Shown piece by piece: positions 8,033-14,490 of a DNA stretch of 27,330 nt. Position numbers and translations under genes: made by a program. The notes under the pieces were generated by a model. That model did not search any database, was not told the DNA's origin, and worked only from the letters and a program-made list of their open reading frames with translations. The stretch is from Emticicia sp043780375 (GTDB lineage: Bacteria; Bacteroidota; Bacteroidia; Cytophagales; Spirosomataceae), in the NCBI RefSeq assembly GCF_043780375.1, contig NZ_JAYWCU010000005.1, forward strand, positions 1 through 27,330, written 5' to 3'. Each line of letters starts with the position of its first letter. Position 1 is the first letter of the stretch.

Positions 8033-8153
8033 CTTACTATCAGGATTTTAACTATTTTAATAAAAATGAGAATTGATAAAAAAAGGCGAATTTTGTTTTT
8101 ATAAATACCTTACTATCAGTACTTTAACTATTTTAGTAAAATCTAAAAATTGA
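8033..8153 (+). repeat. Pair of about 44-bp direct repeats, offset 76 bp
   Basis: 8033-8076 and 8109-8153 both begin CTTACTATCAG, continue with TTTAACTATTTTA and end in AATTGA. The first 28 bases differ at three or fewer positions; the tails differ by a few bases and one indel. Confidence 0.75.
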
Positions 8154-8292
8154 CAGCAAGAAAGAAAAATAAAATCTACTTTTTCTATCTAAAAACTCAA
8201 TTTTTCGTGTCATTTTTGACATGAAAATACATAAGTTTTGCTTCGCATTTTTGGGGAGCAAAACCACCCCCTCTTTTTCTTTCTTGCCGTCA
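8151..8292. repeat. Large inverted repeat enclosing two hairpins
   Basis: Outer arms 8151-8169 and 8274-8292 are reverse complements with one mismatch in 19 (the right arm reads TTTTTCTTTCTTGCCGTCA). Inside are a 7-bp stem CGTGTCA/TGACATG (8206-8212 / 8217-8223, 4-nt loop, one G-U pair) and a perfect 8-bp stem GTTTTGCT/AGCAAAAC (8235-8242 / 8257-8264). The strand could form a cruciform, a structured RNA or a single-strand initiation site. It lies wholly outside genes. Confidence 0.75.
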
Positions 8293-8304
8293 TTTCAATA
8301 AGTA

Positions 8305-8348
8305 ACTAAGTAAGTATAAGTAAGTATAAAAAAATCTACTTACTTAGT
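8305..8348. repeat. 12-bp perfect inverted repeat ACTAAGTAAGTA
   Basis: ACTAAGTAAGTA at 8305-8316 is matched by TACTTACTTAGT at 8337-8348, with further TAAGTAAG copies between. A related direct duplication ACTAAGTAACTAAGTAAG occupies 8393-8410 and overlaps the vapE stop codon. These are candidate Rep or helicase-loader binding sites. Confidence 0.7.
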
Positions 8349-8401
8349 AAAAATAGTTTTTAAACAATTGATTATCAATGATTTGCATTTTGACTAAGTA
8401 A

Positions 8402-9622
8402 CTAAGTAAGAATATTTGACAAATTTATAAAGTTCAAAAGATTGGTCTTAACAACATTATAGCCCCAAACTTGAAATTTTCCATTATATTTTTGCACCCT
8501 TTCAAATCCATATTTTAACAAAGCTCTGCCTACATATTCACGGCTCACCTTAATTCCCGAATTTTGCTGTAAGTAAACCATAACATCATTTGCTTGCATA
8601 AATTCAATATCGCCGTCTGTTTTTGATTTTGGTTTTTCAAAGTATTTTGTAACAAGTTCCATTTCATTGGTAAGCTGTTGAAACTTCATATTTCGGGTTT
8701 CATTATCTTCAATTTCCCCTACTGTCAAATCATATTTGAATGTTTCAGAACGCAATAAATACAACGCTTGCCTCCAAACGTTGTCTATCTTTATTTCTTT
8801 GCTATAATTCCAGTCTATTGATTGAATTTCAAAGCATAACCAGCGAACCGAGCCTGTTTCATCTTGTAGAAATTGACCTTTATTTGTAGAGCCTATGAAA
8901 TTTGCTTTTCGAGCGATATTACTATTCTTACTATCATAGGGCAAACGCACATTAACCCAAAGTTTCGTAAAAAATGCTTTTAAGGAGTTTATTTCGGATT
9001 TATGAAGCGTTGAAAGCTCGTCCAAGTTTATGAGAAAATTCTTTGTTAAAAGTATTAAACCATCCTTATCGGTGCTAATTTCTTCCGCTATGTAGTCTTG
9101 TAAGGCTTCGGGGCAATGGAATCGGCAGAACGTAGATTTACCGCTATTCTGTTTATTATGAACTAAGATAAAAGCCTGTTTATTGAAATAAGTATCGTCT
9201 AATCCGCAACGAACTGAACGCACCAACCATTTTTTATAGTGGCTAATAAAATCTTCATGTTCGTCTGTTTTTACATAGCTACCTAATTTATTAATGTAGT
9301 CGGGTTCATTATCGGGGTTGTATGGCAAAAGATTATTAAAATACGTTTGGATAGGGTTGTAACGTGGTGTAAACTCACTTTTAAGGATAGATTTCAAATC
9401 ATCTTTTGAGATTCTAACGCCTTTTTTTCTAAGTTCAACGTATAAGGAATTTTCATTTACTTGACTATACTCATTTTTCCCTTTCGGTGAACTCTCTATT
9501 TCGCATTTAATGAGATTATAACGCAATTCGTAAAAATCATTTAAGTATTTTTCTACTTGATGAAATACAGTATCAAAATGATTTTTTTTGCCTTTTTTAG
9601 CTTTGTTTTCAGTTTTTTCCAT
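8402..9622 (-). CDS. VapE-family (virulence-associated E) replicative helicase/ATPase
   Basis: A 406-aa protein with the VapE domain common in phage satellites, prophages and Bacteroidota integrative elements. The N-terminus is basic and low in complexity (KTENKAKKGKKNH). The ATPase core has Walker A HNKQNSGKST at residues 155-164, Walker B FLINLDEL at 196-203, a sensor-like FIGSTN at 242-247 and an arginine (R260) in the segment GSVRWLCFEI. The C-terminal 60 residues (VMVYLQQNSGIKVSREYVGRALLKYGF) resemble a winged-helix DNA-binding tail. It is expected to unwind the element's origin, and the non-coding repeat region follows it directly. A possible promoter is at 9638-9667. The family call is firm; the replication role is from family knowledge and context. 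Confidence 0.88.
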   Translation of the reverse strand: MEKTENKAKKGKKNHFDTVFHQVEKYLNDFYELRYNLIKCEIESSPKGKNEYSQVNENSLYVELRKKGVRISKDDLKSILKSEFTPRYNPIQTYFNNLLPYNPDNEPDYINKLGSYVKTDEHEDFISHYKKWLVRSVRCGLDDTYFNKQAFILVHNKQNSGKSTFCRFHCPEALQDYIAEEISTDKDGLILLTKNFLINLDELSTLHKSEINSLKAFFTKLWVNVRLPYDSKNSNIARKANFIGSTNKGQFLQDETGSVRWLCFEIQSIDWNYSKEIKIDNVWRQALYLLRSETFKYDLTVGEIEDNETRNMKFQQLTNEMELVTKYFEKPKSKTDGDIEFMQANDVMVYLQQNSGIKVSREYVGRALLKYGFERVQKYNGKFQVWGYNVVKTNLLNFINLSNILT

Positions 9623-9637
9623 ATTTTTGTACTGTTT

Positions 9638-9667
9638 TCAATGTATTTGTGCTGTTTAGTTGTCAAA
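9638..9667 (-). promoter_or_regulatory. Possible vapE promoter
   Basis: On the minus strand TTTGACA (9661-9667) is followed after about 18 bp by TACATTGA (9638-9645), an inexact match to the Bacteroidota TTTG...TAnnTTTG arrangement, 16 bp before the vapE ATG. Confidence 0.3.
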
Positions 9668-9688
9668 GTTCTGCCAAGAAAAATTTTT

Positions 9689-9719
9689 AATGCCGTGATG
9701 CTTCCAACATCACGGCATT
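9689..9719. terminator. Hairpin terminator between HTH gene and vapE
   Basis: A perfect 12-bp stem AATGCCGTGATG / CATCACGGCATT with a 7-nt loop lies directly after the HTH gene stop. The T-run is best on the plus strand (TTTTTT after the stem); on the minus strand a T5 run follows after AAAAA. It may work in both directions. Confidence 0.75.
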
Positions 9720-9721
9720 TT

Positions 9722-10024
9722 TTAGTTTAGTCGATTGGGTAATTGAGATTTGAAAATCAGTTTTATTTCTGATTCAGCGATGTAGATTTTACGGCTTTTG
9801 GGAGCGAAACGGAGGGGCGTGAGTAACTCTGCTTTGAAAAACTTTTCAAGCGTTTGGCGATTGATGCCGTAGGTAATACAAACTTCTTTGGGTAAAAAAT
9901 AACGGTCTGACGATTGACCAGGAGGAGATGTGTTTGTATCAAGTCTTTGCTTGATTTCAGCTAATTCTGTAAGGATTCTTTCCGCAAAATTAGGGCTTTC
10001 GGTGGGGTGTACGTATGATTCCAT
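9722..10024 (-). CDS. Small helix-turn-helix protein (excisionase/MerR-like)
   Basis: A 100-aa protein. The N-terminal part is helical (FAERILTELAEIKQRLD), as seen in many Bacteroidota element HTH proteins. The second half carries a MerR/excisionase-type winged helix: FLPKEVCITYGINRQTLEKFF (helix-turn-helix) followed by LLTPLRFAPKSRKIYIAESEI, the beta hairpin wing and next helix. Between recombinase genes and a replication module, such proteins act as excisionase, or as a switch regulator of the element. A palindrome touching its own start codon suggests autoregulation. The stop codon is followed at once by a hairpin terminator. Confidence 0.8.
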   Translation of the reverse strand: MESYVHPTESPNFAERILTELAEIKQRLDTNTSPPGQSSDRYFLPKEVCITYGINRQTLEKFFKAELLTPLRFAPKSRKIYIAESEIKLIFKSQLPNRLN

Positions 10025-10052
10025 TTGTCTATTATGATTAAATAATAGACAA
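10025..10052. promoter_or_regulatory. Operator-like palindrome at HTH gene start
   Basis: Perfect 11-bp arms TTGTCTATTAT (10025-10035) and ATAATAGACAA (10042-10052) with a 6-nt spacer sit immediately upstream of the ATG. A TAnnTTTG-like element (TACTATTG on the minus strand, about 10049-10056) overlaps the distal arm, so binding there would block transcription. As RNA it would also fold next to the start codon. Confidence 0.6.
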
Positions 10053-10080
10053 TAGTATTAAATAGTTTTTATAATAAATA

Positions 10081-10113
10081 CATTTTAATAAAATATATTA
10101 TTTTATTAAAATG
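10081..10113. terminator. AT-only 15-bp palindrome at the end of the recombinase operon
   Basis: CATTTTAATAAAATA (10081-10095) and its exact reverse complement (10099-10113) are separated by 3 nt and overlap the stop codon of the 320-aa gene. The stem has a single GC pair at its base, so it is a weak terminator or a protein-binding palindrome. Confidence 0.45.
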
Positions 10114-11068
10114 TCCCATTCTTGATTAGCAAATCAATATCAATAAATATCTTATCTATTTTTTCTTTAGTATGGATAAAATAAGATAAAAAAAATGCTT
10201 TTAAATCGCCCTCTGTATAATCTAAGATTGTTGCATCAAGTTCAGCATAAGGTGTTGTTCCACTTGACCTAAGTAAACCATAAAATATATTAAAATGCCA
10301 TATTTCGGACGGAAACCTTACTCGCATTTGTTGAAATACGGGTTTTCTCATTTCAAAAAAATTTAATAATTCTAAGGCACTTATATTACAATCTGGAGCT
10401 TCTATCGAATATTGAATTGCATGATAATAATTGTTAAATTCTGCCCTTTCATCTTCATTGAGTTCTTCTCTACCTGTCTGTTCTCTAATCTCATTTAATG
10501 CTAATTCTACTGCAAAATTTTTCAATTCAAATTTTAGACCTCTATCTATTTCTTTATTAAACGCAAAATCGGCATAAGAAAAACCAAGTAGAGCGTCTTT
10601 CAAATCGAATGAATTCTCAGTAAACAATTCAATATCTTCTTCTGCCGTATTACCCAAATTCTTTTTAGTTATTGCTAAGTAATGATTATAATAATCCGTC
10701 AAATTAAATTCGATAAATTTTCTTTCTCTTTCAAAAAGGTTTTTAGTTTCTTCCTCCTCTAACATTTCTTTAAATTCTTCATCATTGGAACATAACGCTT
10801 CCGTTGCACTTCTAATATTTGTCATTTTCCTATTAAATGTAATTTGAACATAAACAGGATACCATGGAGTAAATGGATAATTTTCTTCCGACTTATCAAT
10901 CATTTTATTAAAATTCACTCGCTTATTCAAGTAAAATTTTACTGTTACTTTCTTTTCCAACTTATGCTTTTTATACCCCCCCCTTGCTTTACGCTCATAC
11001 TGTCCCCTGCCTTTCTTGGTGGGGGTTTCTTTGTTATCAATTCCTTGTAATGCTTCCATGTTTACCAC
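10106..11068 (-). CDS. Recombinase-partner protein of unknown family
   Basis: A 320-aa protein I do not recognise. Its start overlaps the stop of the recombinase gene (ATGGTAA), so the pair is translationally coupled; an ATG three codons later is an alternative. The N-terminus (about residues 10-42) is very basic (KKGRGQYERKARGGYKKHK). Residues about 40-90 (VTVKFYLNKRV, then YPVYVQITFNRKMTNIRSAT) look like the arm-type DNA-binding beta-sheet at the start of Bacteroidota tyrosine recombinases. The rest is acidic and probably helical, and no catalytic R-K-R-H-Y set is present. A plausible role is an accessory DNA-binding subunit for integration or excision. This rests on local resemblance and operon position only. 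Confidence 0.7.
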   Translation of the reverse strand: MVNMEALQGIDNKETPTKKGRGQYERKARGGYKKHKLEKKVTVKFYLNKRVNFNKMIDKSEENYPFTPWYPVYVQITFNRKMTNIRSATEALCSNDEEFKEMLEEEETKNLFERERKFIEFNLTDYYNHYLAITKKNLGNTAEEDIELFTENSFDLKDALLGFSYADFAFNKEIDRGLKFELKNFAVELALNEIREQTGREELNEDERAEFNNYYHAIQYSIEAPDCNISALELLNFFEMRKPVFQQMRVRFPSEIWHFNIFYGLLRSSGTTPYAELDATILDYTEGDLKAFFLSYFIHTKEKIDKIFIDIDLLIKNGTF

Positions 11069-12228
11069 TTAATTTTAGATAATTTCTGTCTTTTATTATT
11101 TATGTGAGCGTATTTAAGTGTTTGTTCAGCCTTACTATGTTGCATAATGTCCTGTAAAAGTCGAAAATCTATTTTAACCTCTCCTAATGTCCCAAATGTA
11201 TCCCGTGCATCTTTAAAACATATCGCTTTGGGTATTTTGGCTTGTTTTGCCAGTACTTTAAGCACTTTATTGACCTTTGGGTTAGTCAAGCCTTTAAAAA
11301 GTGTTTTTCTATCGTCCAACGCCATATACTTCTTAGCAATGATTTCGGGTTTACCTCCATACAATATTCCTAATGGTAGATTGCCCTTTTTAAGTGTCTT
11401 TCCTGCCACATATAACAATGTCAAACCATCTGATTCTTCTAAAAAATTACTTCTTTTCAGTTTATAAATATCATTAAATCGAAGGCTTGTATAAGCACCA
11501 AAAAGAAACATATCCCTCACTTTTTCTTGAAATACTTGTGTTTTATCAAATGTGAGTTGTTCAAAACGCTCCATTTCTTCTTCGGTCAAAAAGTCTGATT
11601 TTGATTCTTGTTTCTTAACTTTAAAATCAGAATACGGATTTCCTCTGTGATTGATAAAATCGCCTTTGATAGCACGTAGAATATATTTTTTAAAGTGCTT
11701 GTGGTGTTTGGCTATTGTATTAGTATGTAGCTGTTTTCCACGCAAAAAAAACTCAAAACCTTCAATAAGTGAGTAGCTTATCTCTGAAAATGCAACTTCG
11801 GGCTTGTATTCCTTAAAAAGTGTAATTGTCAATTTTCTATCACGCCACGAAGGTTGATTCAATACCTTTTCCGCTTCGTGCTGTGCTACCATGAATGTAG
11901 TAAACGAAGTGTTTATAGGAATAGCTTCAACGATGGGCTTGCCGAACCCTTCAAAATGATTGAGATTGAATGAATGATGCTCTTTGCGGTAGTCGGCTTC
12001 AAAGATTGAAAGCTCGTAGAGTAACTGATTTATTTTTCGGTGTAGCGATAGGTCTTTGGGAACGTCTTTTTTGTCGTTCCAGTCGGAGGGCTTCACATAG
12101 ACTTCTGTGGAGTAAAACCGTGTTTGACCGTTGAGATACATTCTAATCTGAATTAGTGCTTCACCGTTAGAATTTAACTTGTTTTTTCGGTTGAACCGTA
12201 GCGAATAACTGACAAATAATGAGTTCAT
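11062..12228 (-). CDS. int: Tyrosine recombinase/integrase of the element
   Basis: A 388-aa site-specific recombinase with the Bacteroidota domain order: N-terminal arm-binding domain (FNRKNKLNSNGEALIQIRMYLNG), SAM-like core-binding domain (about 105-205) and C-terminal catalytic domain. Catalytic residues that can be placed are R250 (TSLRFND), K277 (VAGKT), R342 in KDARDTF, H364 (IMQHS) and Y373 (LKYAHI). The first position of the usual HxxR box is lysine (K339), an uncommon but tolerated change. The gene opens the island next to tRNA-Asp and is coupled to the partner gene. A perfect -7 element TATGTTTG (12253-12260) and an inverted repeat TGTTTGC/GCAAACA lie just upstream. Confidence 0.93.
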   Translation of the reverse strand: MNSLFVSYSLRFNRKNKLNSNGEALIQIRMYLNGQTRFYSTEVYVKPSDWNDKKDVPKDLSLHRKINQLLYELSIFEADYRKEHHSFNLNHFEGFGKPIVEAIPINTSFTTFMVAQHEAEKVLNQPSWRDRKLTITLFKEYKPEVAFSEISYSLIEGFEFFLRGKQLHTNTIAKHHKHFKKYILRAIKGDFINHRGNPYSDFKVKKQESKSDFLTEEEMERFEQLTFDKTQVFQEKVRDMFLFGAYTSLRFNDIYKLKRSNFLEESDGLTLLYVAGKTLKKGNLPLGILYGGKPEIIAKKYMALDDRKTLFKGLTNPKVNKVLKVLAKQAKIPKAICFKDARDTFGTLGEVKIDFRLLQDIMQHSKAEQTLKYAHINNKRQKLSKIKW

Positions 12229-12232
12229 GTAC

Positions 12233-12260
12233 TGTTTGCGTTAATGTTTCTGCAAACATA
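12233..12260 (-). promoter_or_regulatory. Recombinase promoter with inverted repeat
   Basis: TATGTTTG on the minus strand (12253-12260) matches TAnnTTTG perfectly, 25 bp before the ATG. TGTTTGC (12233-12239) and GCAAACA (12252-12258) form a perfect 7-bp inverted repeat with a 12-bp spacer overlapping it. This could be an operator or inverted recombinase core sites. Confidence 0.45.
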
Positions 12261-12381
12261 CCCTTACAAAGTCAGAGTTCTACGGTACTAAAACGGGTAC
12301 TCAATGTAATATCATCTAATATATTTTAATAATATCTAATGATAAAAATAAGGCTATTTTAGTACCAAAACGGAATCCCTA

Positions 12382-12417
12382 AAAACACGTAAAGCACTGA
12401 ATATCAGTGCTTTACGT
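12382..12417 (-). terminator. Terminator of tRNA-Asp
   Basis: Perfect 14-bp arms ACGTAAAGCACTGA (12387-12400) and TCAGTGCTTTACGT (12404-12417) with a 3-nt loop are followed on the minus strand by GTTTTTAG. The stem begins 10 bp after the tRNA end, so the tRNA transcription unit is intact. Confidence 0.85.
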
Positions 12418-12427
12418 AATTTAACTG

Positions 12428-12501
12428 CGGTCTGGACGGGACTCGAACCCGCGACCCCCTGCGTGACAGGCAGGTATTCTAACCAACTGAACTACCAAAC
12501 C
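12428..12501 (-). tRNA. tRNA-Asp (GUC)
   Basis: The 74-nt cloverleaf has acceptor arms GGTTTGG and CCAGACC (one G-U pair), discriminator G, anticodon GTC within the loop between CCTGC and GCAGG, and T-arm GCGGGTTCGAGTCCCGT. CCA is not encoded. A promoter lies about 60 bp upstream and a terminator 10 bp downstream. Its place beside the recombinase suggests it marks the insertion region. Confidence 0.95.
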
Positions 12502-12560
12502 GTTTGTACTGTTGCGTCTTAAAACATTAAAAAATATTTCTCTGTTTGTTTAACGTGGTG

Positions 12561-12591
12561 CAAAGGTACAACTATTATATTTGTGTGTCAA
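12561..12591 (-). promoter_or_regulatory. Promoter of tRNA-Asp
   Basis: On the minus strand TTGACA (12586-12591) precedes TACCTTTG (12561-12568), a perfect Bacteroidota -7 element, with 17 bp between the boxes (20 from the TTG). Confidence 0.7.
12576..12583 (+). promoter_or_regulatory. -7 element of the DinB-family gene
   Basis: TATATTTG matches TAnnTTTG, 26 bp before the ATG at 12610. It lies between the two boxes of the opposing tRNA-Asp promoter, so the two divergent promoters physically overlap. No good -33 is seen. Confidence 0.4.
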
Positions 12592-12609
12592 GTCTTAAAC
12601 AAAAAAAAC

Positions 12610-13131
12610 ATGAAAATTTCTCGACCAACAGAAAACGAGTACAACGTAGCTTCGTTCCAATACCGTTATATTCAAGCAGTTACGGGTGAAGATGCCTTCA
12701 AAACTTTACGTGAAAATATTTCAGTTGTGGAGAACTTTTATAAAAACATTCCTGCTGAAAAGCTACATTATCGCTATTCCGAAGGAAAATGGACACCAAT
12801 TGAGGTACTCGGACATATTATTGATACCGAAAGAATTTTGGCATATCGTGCCTTGTGCATCGCCCGTGGCGAAAAACAATCTTTGCCTGGATTTGAAGAA
12901 GAAGATTATGTAAAAGCAACAAATTTTGAGAAACAATCACTTAAAAACCTTTTGTTGCAATACAAAGCCGTTAGAAAAGCCAATATTATGCTATTCAAAA
13001 CTCTTACAACAAAAGAATTGAAACGCATCGGCAAAGCAAATAATATTAATTATTCAGCAGGAGCAATGGCTTGGCTCATTACTGGGCACGAATTACATCA
13101 CCTCAATATCCTGAAAGAACGCTATCTTTGA
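12610..13131 (+). CDS. DinB-family metal-dependent protein
   Basis: A 173-aa four-helix-bundle protein of the DinB/YfiT superfamily. Candidate metal ligands form the usual three-histidine pattern: H69 (VLGHIIDTER) and H160 with H164 or H163 (ITGHELHHLNILKERY). Members include thiol-dependent S-transferases, but the substrate here cannot be read from sequence. The ATG at 12610 is preferred to an in-frame upstream ATG at 12583 because the -7 element TATATTTG overlaps the latter and the family N-terminus starts around MKISRPTENEY. The M20 peptidase gene follows in the same direction after 39 bp, so they may share a transcript. Confidence 0.88.
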   Translation: MKISRPTENEYNVASFQYRYIQAVTGEDAFKTLRENISVVENFYKNIPAEKLHYRYSEGKWTPIEVLGHIIDTERILAYRALCIARGEKQSLPGFEEEDYVKATNFEKQSLKNLLLQYKAVRKANIMLFKTLTTKELKRIGKANNINYSAGAMAWLITGHELHHLNILKERYL

Positions 13132-13170
13132 GAATTACATATTTTTTACACTTACTATAAAACATTGATT

Positions 13171-14487
13171 ATGAAACAAAAACTATACTTCATCACGTTC
13201 CTAATCGCTACGGCGACCGTTCTAAATTGTTCATTCTACATTAATTCTGAAGCTCAGTCATTGAGTACAGTTGAGAAAAAAGTAATTGAGTATGTGAAAA
13301 CCAATATGCCCCAAACCGAAAAACTCTTAATTGATGCAGTCAATATCAATAGTGGAACACTCAACCACGAAGGCGTGCGTCAAGTCGGTCAACTTTTCAG
13401 AAGTGAATTTGATGCAATGGGTTTTACAACCGAATGGGTTTCACTTCCCGATTCACTCAATCGTGCTGGGCATTTAGTAGCTTACCGAAAAGGAAATAAA
13501 GGCAAAAAACTCTTCTTGATTGGTCATTTAGATACTGTTTTTGAGAAATCAATGCCCGCAGGACCTTTTACTCGCCTCACAGACTCAACTGCAACAGGTC
13601 AGGGGGTAAATGACATGAAAGGCGGCGATGTAATGGTCATTGCTGCACTGAAAGCACTTCATGCACAAGGTTTACTCGATGATACATCTATCACGATTTA
13701 TTTTACAGGCGACGAAGAAAGTGCAGGAAAACCTTCAAGTATTAGTCGAAAAGATTTTATTGATAGAGCAAAACAATGTGATGTTGCTTTAGCTTATGAA
13801 ACTGCCCAAAGTTTTGATATTGCTGCTACTGCTCGCCGTGGAGCAAGTGGTTGGGAGTTGGTTACACATGGAAAAACAGGTCACTCGTCTGGTGTTTTTA
13901 ATAAAAACATGGGTTATGGGGCAATTTATGAAGCCGCTCGAATCTTAGACGAATTTCGTGAGTCGCTGAGTCAAGAAAAATATTTGACATTTAATCCTGG
14001 TGTAATTGTAGGAGGAACAGAAGTAAATTATGACCCTACACAAGCCAAAGGCACTTCTGTTGGCAAAACTAATATTGTAGCTCAAAAAGTTGTCGTAACA
14101 GGCGATTTAAGGTTTTTAACAGAAGCCCAAAAAGATGCAGCAAGAGTTAAAATGAAATACATTGCAGCGAAAAACCTGAATGGAACAACTTCTGAAATAA
14201 AATTTTCGGACGGAATTCCTGCCATGGAACCCACCGAGGCTAATAATAAACTTTTGGCTGTACTCGACAAAACAAGTCAAGACATGGGTTTAGGGCCTGT
14301 AAAAGCTGGCGACCCAGGTTCTCGTGGAGCAGGTGATATTTCTTATATTGCTCAATATGTTGCATGTCTCGATGGCTTGGGTGCTTCGGGCAGAGGTGCT
14401 CACGCCCCAGGAGAAACCATCAATTTGAAAGAATACCCTACTCTTACGCAACGAACAGCCTTATTAATTTATCGCTTAACGAGGTAA
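13171..14487 (+). CDS. Secreted M20-family zinc peptidase (glutamate carboxypeptidase-like)
   Basis: A 438-aa exported M20 metallopeptidase similar in layout to carboxypeptidase G2. A signal peptide occupies about residues 1-29 (hydrophobic FITFLIATATVLNC, then INSEAQS); the Cys lacks a proper lipobox. Metal-site motifs in order are GHLDTVF (H119), GVNDMKGGD (D148, bridging), GDEES with catalytic E182 and ligand E183, an acidic ligand near E210 (AYETA), and a late GAHAPGE histidine. A dimerisation domain sits between (HGKTGHSS onward). It probably removes C-terminal glutamate or similar residues from peptides in the periplasm. The start is the ATG at 13171; a TTG two codons earlier is possible but unnecessary. 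Confidence 0.9.
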   Translation: MKQKLYFITFLIATATVLNCSFYINSEAQSLSTVEKKVIEYVKTNMPQTEKLLIDAVNINSGTLNHEGVRQVGQLFRSEFDAMGFTTEWVSLPDSLNRAGHLVAYRKGNKGKKLFLIGHLDTVFEKSMPAGPFTRLTDSTATGQGVNDMKGGDVMVIAALKALHAQGLLDDTSITIYFTGDEESAGKPSSISRKDFIDRAKQCDVALAYETAQSFDIAATARRGASGWELVTHGKTGHSSGVFNKNMGYGAIYEAARILDEFRESLSQEKYLTFNPGVIVGGTEVNYDPTQAKGTSVGKTNIVAQKVVVTGDLRFLTEAQKDAARVKMKYIAAKNLNGTTSEIKFSDGIPAMEPTEANNKLLAVLDKTSQDMGLGPVKAGDPGSRGAGDISYIAQYVACLDGLGASGRGAHAPGETINLKEYPTLTQRTALLIYRLTR

Positions 14488-14490
14488 AAA

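Larger units (their letters stand above)
7859..8401. other. Non-coding origin-like region with clustered repeats and hairpins
   Basis: A 543-bp AT-rich gap with no credible gene. It holds many AAGTAAGTA / TACTTACTT motifs: 7893-7910, 7964-7979, 7984-7991, 8009-8019, 8305-8325, 8337-8348 and 8393-8410, the last running into the vapE stop. It also holds a 44-bp direct repeat pair, nested hairpins at 8151-8292 and the palindrome ATTGATTATCAAT near 8368. Position between a helicase and a primase-like gene, repeat clustering and AT-richness suggest a replication origin. This is inference; no known origin consensus was recognised. Confidence 0.6.
95..12268. mobile_element. Integrative element with replication, partition and type III RM cargo
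   Basis: All genes run on the minus strand, starting with a tyrosine recombinase next to tRNA-Asp. The modules are integration (recombinase plus partner), regulation (HTH), replication (VapE helicase, Toprim protein, origin-like repeats), partition (ParA plus partner with iterons) and defence cargo (type III Mod and Res). No relaxase, type IV secretion gene, capsid or terminase gene is seen in the window, which fits a satellite or plasmid-like integrative element better than a complete ICE or prophage. The right edge is placed between the recombinase promoter and the tRNA terminator. The left edge is a guess from the abnormal end of res and a weak near-repeat CATACC(C)TTACA at 95-105 and 12257-12268. 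The true left end could be outside the window. Confidence 0.6.

Noticed and set aside
12428..12501. Integration directly into the 3' end of tRNA-Asp with a duplicated tRNA end
   Set aside because: No second copy of the tRNA 3' sequence was seen in 1-12427, and the tRNA terminator is intact between tRNA and recombinase; the other copy could lie outside the window.
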